From CAYNFH01 sp964396385 (GTDB lineage: Bacteria; Armatimonadota; Chthonomonadetes; Chthonomonadales; CAJBBX01): 64,000 bases of DNA. The notes under the pieces are model-generated. The model saw only the letters and a program-made list of their open reading frames with translations. It was not told where the DNA came from and did not search any database. The stretch is taken from NCBI GenBank assembly GCA_964396385.1, contig CAYNFH010000002.1, positions 19,714 through 83,713 of the forward strand. Direction: 5' to 3'. Of this stretch, positions 7,875-14,773 are shown in pieces. Each line of letters opens with the position of its first letter. Within the stretch, counting starts at the first letter, position 1. A program made the translations under genes and the position numbers.

Positions 7875-9023
7875 TCACGGGCTAAACGTGTAGACACTGA
7901 CGTCGCTATTGCCACCGCGGTTGGCTGTGAAGACCAGGGTTCCGTCGAAGCTGAAAATGACGCCGGCCGCGGATGCTCCAGAATCGTCGCTGGACTCAGG
8001 GGAGCCAGTCACGTTGGTCATGGTGGAGGTATCCAGTACAGACAATTTGTTTGAATACCGCAGCACTGCTACGACGTAGGCGCCCGTCGGGTCTACGACC
8101 AGTCCGCTGACGGCGTCCGCCACCGTGGTGGAACCGATCTGCAAGAGCGAGAGTGCCCCTGTCCCAGGGTCAATGCTGTACTGTACGACTCTCCCATCAT
8201 TCGTCCCGGCATAGAGGCTGGAAGCGTCTGGACTGAGGGCTATGCTGCCCGAGCTCGAGACACCATTGGGAAGCGTGAATGGCGAGCCACCGACTGCCCC
8301 AAGAGTACCGTCATCGGCGATCTTGAACACAGAGATATTGTTCGATCCCTCGTTGTCAACATACAGCCGGTTATCCGGACCCGCAACCAGCCTTGGAGGA
8401 GCATACGCACCGCCGAACCCGGCGCCGCTCCCTCCTGTGGCCACAACCGCGCCAGCCGTCAATGTGCCGTTCGGGTTGACGCTGTAGCTGCGTACGGTGT
8501 TGGGCGAAGAGTTATTTGCGACGTAGATGAAGTCCCCACCTGGCACGGAGACATACTGGATGCCGTTCAGCGGCGCTGCCGAATCACCTGGGGATACTGC
8601 CTGAATTTGCGCAAGCGTACCGTCTGGTGCCACCGAATACACCGTCAATTCGTCCGCGTTTCCGCTGATTACGTACAATCTGTCCCCAGCAGGACTGAGC
8701 GATAGTCCGGAAGCGGCGGTACATGGTGACGCGGAGTATGCGCCTTGGGGAGACAGCGAGCCGTCGCCGCCGACGTTTAGCACGGAGATGTTGTTGCTGT
8801 TCTGGTTCGTGGTGAACAGAAGGCTCTGATCGGGGCTGAGCGCCAGCATGTTGGTATAGCTGCCCTGGCTGAAGACGAAGGGCGAGCCCGGGATGCTGGT
8901 GAGTGGACCTTGGGCACCCCCCGCCGATGCCAATGCCGCGCACAGGAGTCCTGCGCCGAGAGTCCAGGTCAGGTGCAGCGAATGGGGTACACGACTGCCA
9001 TTGCCGGTTTTCAGATTGCACAA
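7875..9023 (-). CDS. Secreted seven-bladed beta-propeller, lactonase/YVTN type
   Basis: Encodes 382 residues from the preferred TTG at 9023, which has AAGGGGG seven bases before it and places a clean signal peptide (LTWTLGAGLLCAALASAGGAQ) at the N-terminus. Longer starts at 9095 (ATG) or 9119 lack a ribosome-binding site. The mature part repeats the pattern hydrophobic-SPDG(S/D)-x-L-(F/Y)-x-(T/A)-N about seven times (LALSPDQSLLFTTNQ, LSLSPAGDRLYVISG and others), typical of 6-phosphogluconolactonase-like and YVTN propellers. No catalytic claim is possible. It neighbours three other exported proteins on the same strand. Confidence 0.75.
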   Translation of the reverse strand: MCNLKTGNGSRVPHSLHLTWTLGAGLLCAALASAGGAQGPLTSIPGSPFVFSQGSYTNMLALSPDQSLLFTTNQNSNNISVLNVGGDGSLSPQGAYSASPCTAASGLSLSPAGDRLYVISGNADELTVYSVAPDGTLAQIQAVSPGDSAAPLNGIQYVSVPGGDFIYVANNSSPNTVRSYSVNPNGTLTAGAVVATGGSGAGFGGAYAPPRLVAGPDNRLYVDNEGSNNISVFKIADDGTLGAVGGSPFTLPNGVSSSGSIALSPDASSLYAGTNDGRVVQYSIDPGTGALSLLQIGSTTVADAVSGLVVDPTGAYVVAVLRYSNKLSVLDTSTMTNVTGSPESSDDSGASAAGVIFSFDGTLVFTANRGGNSDVSVYTFSP

Positions 9024-9158
9024 AGCTGATTCCCCCTTCAAGCGGTTTCCATGTTGTGCCGGACAACTCCGGTTGGATACTTCCTTTACCTCCATGCCGC
9101 GATGCCGAGACCCCTGCAAGGATCATCTCGGGAGGTGTGCACCGGTCGCGTATCATGG

Positions 9159-10130
9159 TCATGGCAACTTAAGGCCGGTGAAGGTCCAGAAGAAGAACGA
9201 CAGCGTGTTCCCAAACTGATCGTACATCGCCCCGTCCAGAGCCAGGTCGACATTGGCGCCCGGCGGGCCCGCCGTAGATGCAAACGTGAACGTAACCGTA
9301 TTCGTGGTGTGGTTGGGAAGCGAGAAGTCTACAGGAAGGGGCGTGAGCGGGGAGACCTCCGCGCCCAGGCCCACATCGTCGACCTGAAGGACTGGGATAT
9401 TGTCGTTGCTAAAGTTGTTGAACCGTAGGTCCGCGGAGTACTTCCCGTCGGCGAGCCGCCGCAGACCGACCAGCCGGATGAAGAAGCCGGTATCCTGGGG
9501 TGAACCCTGGCTCTCCGTGACCTCGACGGCGAAAGACCCCGTGTTCCCGCGCCAGCCCCACTCGTCCATCGTTCCCAGAAGCAGCCTGGTGGCCCCATCC
9601 GGCACCACGACCTGCCTCAGTGTTCCTGACTGGGTCACTCCCGAGCCGATGAAAAAGACTTGCTGTGCGTCGGGGGCAATGCTCCCGTAGTCCCGATCGT
9701 CACGCGTGCTGAAGTCAAGACTGGTGGGCCGAGGCAACTGGTTGGGCTGGAAAGGCCCGAGGAAGACGCCGAGCAGAGAATTCATAGGAGCAATGATGTT
9801 GGAGTTGTCAAACTCCGGTCCGGCCTGGTGCGTTCCGACGCGCAGGGCATCTCCATCCGGCGGATCGTGAGGAATGCCACCTCCCGCGTCAACGGAGCCG
9901 GTGGCCGCGAAAGTCACGATGTCACCCGGGTTGACCGGGATGCCCGGCACCTGGATGGGCGATTCCGACGGAGCCGAGTCTCCCGCCCACGCCACCGTTC
10001 CGTTGGGCATTCCCGCCAACCATGGGTTTGCATAACCTGGCACGCGCACGTTGACCGTGATTTGGGCAAAGGCGATTTGTGTGGTGAGCAGGAGCAGAGT
10101 GAGTGTTAGCAACCGCCGCAACAGATTCAT
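9159..10130 (-). CDS. Secreted protein with PA-IL (LecA)-like domain
   Basis: Encodes 323 residues from ATG 10130, which has GGGGA before it and begins with a clean signal peptide (LLRRLLTLTLLLLTTQIAFAQ). An upstream frame extension to 10247 is probably not translated. Residues ~55-190 (SPIQVPGIPVNPGDIVTF, AATGSVDAGGG and a later ALLGTMDEW-type strand) resemble the galactose-binding PA-IL lectin fold, in which a mature edge strand is followed by a G-D-x-V-x-F-x-A-x-G motif. The C-terminal third is strand-rich and unassigned. A strong promoter with an adjacent palindromic operator lies about 430 bases upstream (10559-10604), next to a LuxR-type regulator gene. Confidence 0.6.
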   Translation of the reverse strand: MNLLRRLLTLTLLLLTTQIAFAQITVNVRVPGYANPWLAGMPNGTVAWAGDSAPSESPIQVPGIPVNPGDIVTFAATGSVDAGGGIPHDPPDGDALRVGTHQAGPEFDNSNIIAPMNSLLGVFLGPFQPNQLPRPTSLDFSTRDDRDYGSIAPDAQQVFFIGSGVTQSGTLRQVVVPDGATRLLLGTMDEWGWRGNTGSFAVEVTESQGSPQDTGFFIRLVGLRRLADGKYSADLRFNNFSNDNIPVLQVDDVGLGAEVSPLTPLPVDFSLPNHTTNTVTFTFASTAGPPGANVDLALDGAMYDQFGNTLSFFFWTFTGLKLP

Positions 10131-10551
10131 CGTCTGGTCCCCTTCTAGTGTGTAGGTCGGGACGCGTGGCGCGGCCATGCATCCGCCACTCGCTGCAGGG
10201 CAGCATCCGAGGCAGGAGGGTTGAGGCACGGGGCCACGCGCCGGCAATGAGTGGAGTTGCCCGCCCGGTCCGGCGTCTGGGCCGGAGCATCGCGCGGGAG
10301 GAGGCTATGAGAGAACTGGCGGCGCCAACACTTCAGACCGCAGGCGTCGCACCCGTACAACTTCCTAAGCTATGTCGGCCACTATACCGGGAGCAGGGCT
10401 CCAGTTGCTGTTTTTCACCGCACTTTCACCCGAGCGCCCGGCACTAGGGGAACGGTGAAGAACTGGTGAATTCTAGGCGAACCGCGCGCTCGCCAGCGGG
10501 CCGGCGCCTGTTCGTCTGCTGGGGCTCCTGGAGCTGGCCTCCTAAACAGGC
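10131..10551 (-). other. Long untranslated leader of the PA-IL-like gene
   Basis: About 420 bases lie between the predicted transcription start near 10552 and the ATG at 10130. Small open frames occur on both strands but none has a ribosome-binding site or recognisable product. I see no known riboswitch. Confidence 0.45.
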
Positions 10552-10558
10552 ATGGCAC

Positions 10559-10604
10559 AATATAAGCCTCCGCTCGCCTCCTGTCAATGAGTATTTACAC
10601 CCAT
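10559..10604 (-). promoter_or_regulatory. Sigma-70 promoter with abutting palindromic operator
   Basis: Reading the minus strand: the 18-bp operator at 10604-10587 (one mismatch from the perfect palindrome ATGGGT-N6-ACCCAT), then -35 TTGACA (10587-10582), a 17-base spacer, and -10 TATATT (10564-10559). The operator overlaps the -35 by one base. It points toward the PA-IL-like gene and begins about 25 bases after the end of the LuxR-type gene. A matching operator-promoter unit precedes the regulator itself at 12306-12351. Confidence 0.8.
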
Positions 10605-10628
10605 TTCTTGGCAGGCTGGGCACGTTCC

Positions 10629-12260
10629 TCACGCCGTGTACCCGCACACCCAGAGCCGGCCGGCGTTGCCTGACGCGGCGCTGGTGGGGACGAGGCCGGG
10701 TGACAAGGGCAGTCGGGACTGGACCTCTCCGGCGGGAGTCAGGACCGCGATCTCCCGTGTCCGGGAGCAGGGCACGTAGAGCCTGCCCTCGGAATCGACC
10801 GACAGGCGACATTCGTCGAGGCCGGTAAGCGGCACGGACCGAACAAACTGGCCGTTCACATCGAACTGCTCCACCATCCGGTCCCCTTCCCGTCGCGCCA
10901 CGGCGTACACGTGGCCGGCAGAGTTCACGGTCAGGCCGAGGTAGTGCCAGCCGGGGTCCGGCCCCGTTATGGCGCCCGCCGGTGTGCCGTCCGGGTCCCA
11001 GATCCGTATTAAGCCGGGCGTGAAGTCGCCAGGTGCTCCATAGATGCGGCCATCTGGCCCTACGGAGACCTGGAAGTACCAGCCGTCTATGAACCGGCGC
11101 ACCGTGGTGCCGCCGTCCTCGAACGCCAGGATCGCATTTGTCAGCCAGCCCGATGTCGCCAGGAGCCGCCCGTCCGCATGGAATGCAAGGCTCAGCGGGC
11201 CCACCAGCCGGATCCCGATCTCCGATCCGCCGGTGAACGTCCGGACGTACTCCCCACCCGGGGTGGACTCCGTAATTGCTCCGCGGCTAAGCCCGTCCTG
11301 CGGATGCAGGTCGTGCGCGACCAGGAGATTGCCGGGCTTGAAACCGTGCTCCGCGGCACGGTCCGGTACGACCGCGATGCTCCGCGCTGCCTCAATGACC
11401 TCCTGGCCGAACACGCGTAGGATGCGGCCATCTGGTCGCAGCTCGCATATCGCGCCGCGCGGCCACTCACGGGGCGCGTCGCCATGGACCTGCCGCTCCA
11501 TCGCCGCGCTCACCATCAGCAAGAACAGACCAAGCGCGGCGATAGGTGCGGCCCGACCGGTCTTAATCGGCGGCCTCATCTCCAGCGCCGTGGCGCAGAA
11601 CGCCCGCAAGGGCTGGACGCCGCGCTCGTGCCGGCGCGACCTCTCGAGCGACATATCCAGTCCGTCCGGGTCGTGGTACCCCAGCTCTCTGGCGCGGGCA
11701 GCCGCCTGGATGGGACCCCGCACGCCGAGCTTGCGGTAGATGTTCCCGACGTGGCGGTCCACCGTTCGCGGGGCGATGTCCAGGAGCACCGCAATGTCGG
11801 CGTGCGGTTTGCCGGACGTGAGTTGCCACAGCACCTCGAGTTCGCGGCTGGACAGGAAAGGATGGCCCGCGCAGTCCGGCATCGGGGCCGGCCGCTCGCG
11901 CGGGAAGAGACTTCGAAAGAGAAACGCTAAGGCATCGCCGCTACCGAGCGATTCAGGCAGGCCCAGGATCTGCTCTGCCAGCACGCCGCCGGAGCCCAGC
12001 AGCCCGCCGATGTCCTCCGCGATACGCAGGAGCGGCTGCAGGTCACCGGCCGGTTCCGGTGCGTCCAGCGGTTGAGCGTGCTGGACCTTGAGCGTGCCTG
12101 TGCCTACCACCGGCGCGGCGAGGGCCTCGGCGGCCAGCAGGATGGTGGTGAGCTGGCCGCGCTGCGCCGCCGTGGGGCCGGTGTAGGCGGGCGGTAGCTG
12201 CACCGGCTCGGAATCGGCTGGACGGGACTTCTGGGTGGAGCGCGTGTGACGCCTGCTCAT
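10629..12260 (-). CDS. Membrane-anchored LuxR-type regulator with C-terminal beta-propeller
   Basis: Encodes 543 residues. Residues 134-190 form a LuxR/NarL helix-turn-helix (FLSSRELEVLWQL, then IAPRTVDRHVGNIYRKLGV), which binds DNA. Residues ~237-254 are a single membrane helix (PIAALGLFLLMVSAAM), and residues ~260-543 are NHL/SMP-30-like propeller repeats (LRPDGRILRVFG, VSVGPDGRIYGAPG, VNSAGHVYAVAR). Topology predicts DNA binding in the cytoplasm and a propeller outside, as in ToxR or CadC-type one-component sensors, but built from other modules. No receiver domain is present. AAGGAG precedes the ATG. Identical-type operators upstream of this gene and before the PA-IL-like gene suggest autoregulation and control of a secreted lectin; that is inference. 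Confidence 0.85.
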   Translation of the reverse strand: MSRRHTRSTQKSRPADSEPVQLPPAYTGPTAAQRGQLTTILLAAEALAAPVVGTGTLKVQHAQPLDAPEPAGDLQPLLRIAEDIGGLLGSGGVLAEQILGLPESLGSGDALAFLFRSLFPRERPAPMPDCAGHPFLSSRELEVLWQLTSGKPHADIAVLLDIAPRTVDRHVGNIYRKLGVRGPIQAAARARELGYHDPDGLDMSLERSRRHERGVQPLRAFCATALEMRPPIKTGRAAPIAALGLFLLMVSAAMERQVHGDAPREWPRGAICELRPDGRILRVFGQEVIEAARSIAVVPDRAAEHGFKPGNLLVAHDLHPQDGLSRGAITESTPGGEYVRTFTGGSEIGIRLVGPLSLAFHADGRLLATSGWLTNAILAFEDGGTTVRRFIDGWYFQVSVGPDGRIYGAPGDFTPGLIRIWDPDGTPAGAITGPDPGWHYLGLTVNSAGHVYAVARREGDRMVEQFDVNGQFVRSVPLTGLDECRLSVDSEGRLYVPCSRTREIAVLTPAGEVQSRLPLSPGLVPTSAASGNAGRLWVCGYTA

Positions 12261-12305
12261 CCGCTGGAGCTCCTTTGTCGTGGTCTCTTGAACAGGCGCA
12301 GCCTC

Positions 12306-12351
12306 ATTATCGTGCCCGGCCTGCGTTGCGTCAATGGGTATTTACACCCAT
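12306..12351 (-). promoter_or_regulatory. Promoter and palindromic operator of the LuxR-type gene
   Basis: On the minus strand a perfect inverted repeat ATGGGT-N6-ACCCAT (12351-12334) overlaps by one base the -35 TTGACG (12334-12329), followed by a 17-base spacer and -10 GATAAT (12311-12306). Transcription would start near 12299, 40 bases before the ATG. The position right against the -35 fits an activator or an autoregulatory site. Confidence 0.85.
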
Positions 12352-12462
12352 TTTTGTGGCGCTTGGCCGCGAATCCTGGCAGAACCGCGGCGCGGTTGAC
12401 TTTTGCGCCGGGCGGCCCTAAGATTCCATGCAGGGCGGAGCCGAGACGGGAGGAAGCGCAGG

Positions 12463-12521
12463 GTGTCGAAGAGGGACGTCTACCACGAGGTATAGAAGAG
12501 GTCGCCGAATGGATCGAATGA
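12463..12521 (+). pseudogene. xisH: Deletion relic of xisH
   Basis: A GTG at 12463, with GGGAGGAAG upstream, reads VSKRDVYHEV and then hits a stop. This resembles the conserved start of XisH (M-x-(A/K)-(K/R)-D-x-(Y/F)-H). One frame over, the sequence ends IEEVAEWIE-stop at 12521, like the XisH C-terminus, and overlaps the XisI start. The ~120 codons between are missing, so the gene is reduced to its two ends. The comparison is from memory of the family. Confidence 0.6.
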
Positions 12522-12844
12522 GGAACTATACGGCAATCGTACGAAGTGTCTTGCGAGAACTAGCGGATCGCTTTCCGCCTAACGACGACGTAACCGCCGA
12601 GCTCATACTGGATGATGCCGCCGGTCACTACGAGCTGATGCTCGTGGGATGGGAAGGTGATGACCGTGTCCACGGCTGCGTGGTTCACATGGACGTGCGC
12701 GATGGCAAGGTCTGGATCCAGCATGACGGAACGGAGGACGGCCTCGCGAGCGATCTGGTGGCCGGGGGCATTCCCAAGGACCACATCGTGCTCGCCGTCC
12801 ACCCTTCCTACGAGCGACCCTACACGGGCCACGCCGTCGCCTGA
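12509..12844 (+). CDS. xisI: XisI family protein (fdxN element excision controlling factor)
   Basis: Encodes 111 residues, normal for XisI. Family landmarks are the RNYTAIVRSVLREL helix at the start, the YELMLVGWEGDDRVHGCVVHMDVRDGKVWIQ-type core (quoted here only as its outline, residues ~37-70), the HDGTEDGLASDLV stretch, and IVLAVHPSYERPYTGHAVA near the end. In Nostoc, XisI with XisF and XisH affects excision of the fdxN element; in most genomes the biochemical role of XisI is unknown and it sits next to XisH, sometimes considered an endonuclease-like partner. Here XisH is only a relic. ATG 12509 is chosen because it overlaps the XisH remnant stop, with AGAGG upstream. Confidence 0.88.
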   Translation: MDRMRNYTAIVRSVLRELADRFPPNDDVTAELILDDAAGHYELMLVGWEGDDRVHGCVVHMDVRDGKVWIQHDGTEDGLASDLVAGGIPKDHIVLAVHPSYERPYTGHAVA

Positions 12845-12855
12845 AGCAGAGAGAA

Positions 12856-12879
12856 AGGGCGGCCCAACCGGGCCGCCCT
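12856..12879 (+). terminator. Hairpin terminator after xisI
   Basis: A perfect 10-bp stem, AGGGCGGCCC with GGGCCGCCCT, closed by AACC and followed by CATATTT. It begins 11 bases after the xisI stop. Confidence 0.75.
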
Positions 12880-12892
12880 CATATTTGCGATT

Positions 12893-12915
12893 CCTGAACC
12901 CCGAACCTTGAACCC
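12893..12915. repeat. Short tandem repeat element E18 (TGAACCC type)
   Basis: The array CTGAACC-CCGAACCT-TGAACCC lies between xisI and the giant gene. On the other strand it reads almost the same as the array at 42402-42430, 30 kb away. Confidence 0.7.
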
Positions 12916-12916
12916 T

Positions 12917-14758
12917 CTATTGGAGCGGTATGGCGTCCGCGAAGACGAGGCGGCGCGTGGCCTCCGGGTTCGAGGGGCTCCAGCCGCCGTCTAGGACCTC
13001 GAACTCCTGGATCACCAGCCGGTAGTTGCTCTTGTCTCCGGGCAGCGTGATGTTTCCACGGTAGTTGGCGGGAGAGCCGCCGTCGTCCTTCAACTCGATT
13101 GGATCGATTCCCGCCGCCGGCACCCAGCCGATGGTTGGGCCGGTCTGCCCGGCCAGAGCGTTAGGCGCAGAGGCGCCGAGGTTTGCCGCCGTATTCGGTT
13201 GCTTGGTCTCGATGATCACCACCACCTCCGCCCGACCGCGCTTCGGCGTTTGAGAAACCACGCCGGTGAAGGTCACGGCCACCTGGTCTGCTGTGCCGCC
13301 CGGCACCGGCGCCAGCGTCACGCTTCGCTCCGGAGTGAGCTGGATAAAGTCCGCGCGCACCACCTTGGAGAGATGGCAGTCGTTCACCGCGTACGGCTGG
13401 TACCGCGCCAGCGCCAGCCGCACAAAGGGCGTGTACTGCTCCGGCATCTTGATCTCGATGTCGCAGTACCAGAGGTCCCGCGTGGGGTCGTACTTCACGT
13501 CGTGCGGCGCGATGTTCACCGCGAAGTTGTAGTTGTCCGCCAGCTCCGCAAGCGTGTACTTCGGCGCCTGCGGCAGAATGCCGGGGTTGATGCGGATGAT
13601 ACTGGTGGGAGCGGGCGACGGCTTGACCTGCATAACGGTTGACCTCGGAATGGCCAGCCGCAGCAGCGGCTTCGACGCGGGGGCGGGCGCCGGAGCGGGC
13701 GCCGCAGGCTGCTTCATGAGCGTGACCGCCTTCACCAGGGTCAGTACCAGCGGCGGCTTGTCGCCGGCAAGAGACTGGACCGCCAGCGGGAAGTCTCCCA
13801 CCCCCAGCTCGGCGTTCCGCGCAGGAGCGGTGTTCCAAATCGGGTCCTTGCCCCAGAGCGTCACATACGGCTCCAGCGTGGGATTGACAGCGGCGGCCGG
13901 CAGCAGTCCCCCTGTGGGCGCCAGAAGTACCGCCAGCTTCTCGTCGTCGCCGGAGGAGTACCAGGGCCGATCCAGGTAGATTCGGAGCCCGCCTCCGGAT
14001 CGCTTGGTGGCGTTGGCGCTGCGCTCCCACTTGAACTGCGGCACGATGTACAGCAGGCTCGGCGCGTCCGGCCGCTTGGAGCTCGGCACGTGCAGGTCCA
14101 CCGTGGCGGAAGGCCTCTGAAAGTCCGTGGGCTGCAGGTTCTTATCGGCGAAGAACTGCGGATACCGGGTGGTTGCCACGCAGGAGTAGGTCACCTTCCG
14201 GTGCTTAGTGTCGTGGAACTCGTGTCGGAAGCCGTTGGCCGAGTCGGGAGGAAGCACAAGCTGCTTCTGACCGTAGAACACCTGGGTCTCAAATGCCACG
14301 GACTGTCCCGGCACCTGGAGCGGAGGCCCCGCGGCGCGCAGGTCCACCCACTCCGTCCACGTGCCGCCGATGTTAATCTTCTGCGTGCTGTTGCCGTGGA
14401 CGTACAGGTTGTCATCGGCCAGGATGGCATATGTATCGCCCACCGCCCGTCCGGCCCGGAAGTTGGGGCCGAACTTGGGTGGATCGATGGGCTGCTGAAC
14501 GGCGTGAACAATAGTAATCTGCCGGTAGGGCGTGAACATCCAGTGCTGGCCGGAGCCCGCCAACTGGCGGAGCTGGTCCATTCGAGGCGCCGCGATACCC
14601 TCCTCCAGCAGCCACCGGTAGAGCCCCATGCTGGTGACGGCATTCGGGTCCATTACGGAGCTGATCAGCACGTTCTCGTGCATCTCGCCCTTGGGTACGG
14701 AGACCGTCAGCACGCGGGCCGCCGGGTCCCACCTGGGCGGAGCCGAGCCCTCCACCAC
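12917..14758 (-). CDS. Giant uncharacterised protein, C-terminal part after an in-frame TAG
   Basis: Encodes 613 residues with only a GTG and no ribosome-binding site at its start. It is in the same frame as the gene ending at 14774, and the codons between (PFLIQV) read straight through, so both parts are one gene of 1417 codons interrupted by a TAG at 14774-14776. The N-terminal part of this piece is strand-rich (VEGSAPPRWDPAARVLTVSVP). A Pro/Ala linker PAAPAPAPAPASKP is at ~residue 365, followed by SIIRINPGILPQ near 400. The last 200 residues look like an immunoglobulin-like or beta-sandwich region. The motif SII(K/R)INPGI is shared with the partner at 17269-22344. Function unknown. Confidence 0.7.
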   Translation of the reverse strand: MVEGSAPPRWDPAARVLTVSVPKGEMHENVLISSVMDPNAVTSMGLYRWLLEEGIAAPRMDQLRQLAGSGQHWMFTPYRQITIVHAVQQPIDPPKFGPNFRAGRAVGDTYAILADDNLYVHGNSTQKINIGGTWTEWVDLRAAGPPLQVPGQSVAFETQVFYGQKQLVLPPDSANGFRHEFHDTKHRKVTYSCVATTRYPQFFADKNLQPTDFQRPSATVDLHVPSSKRPDAPSLLYIVPQFKWERSANATKRSGGGLRIYLDRPWYSSGDDEKLAVLLAPTGGLLPAAAVNPTLEPYVTLWGKDPIWNTAPARNAELGVGDFPLAVQSLAGDKPPLVLTLVKAVTLMKQPAAPAPAPAPASKPLLRLAIPRSTVMQVKPSPAPTSIIRINPGILPQAPKYTLAELADNYNFAVNIAPHDVKYDPTRDLWYCDIEIKMPEQYTPFVRLALARYQPYAVNDCHLSKVVRADFIQLTPERSVTLAPVPGGTADQVAVTFTGVVSQTPKRGRAEVVVIIETKQPNTAANLGASAPNALAGQTGPTIGWVPAAGIDPIELKDDGGSPANYRGNITLPGDKSNYRLVIQEFEVLDGGWSPSNPEATRRLVFADAIPLQ

Positions 14759-14773
14759 CTGGATCAGGAACGG

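Noticed and set aside
10145..10360. 71-codon frame in the leader of the PA-IL-like gene
   Set aside because: No ribosome-binding site, no family resemblance, high Arg/Pro composition typical of a GC-rich shadow.
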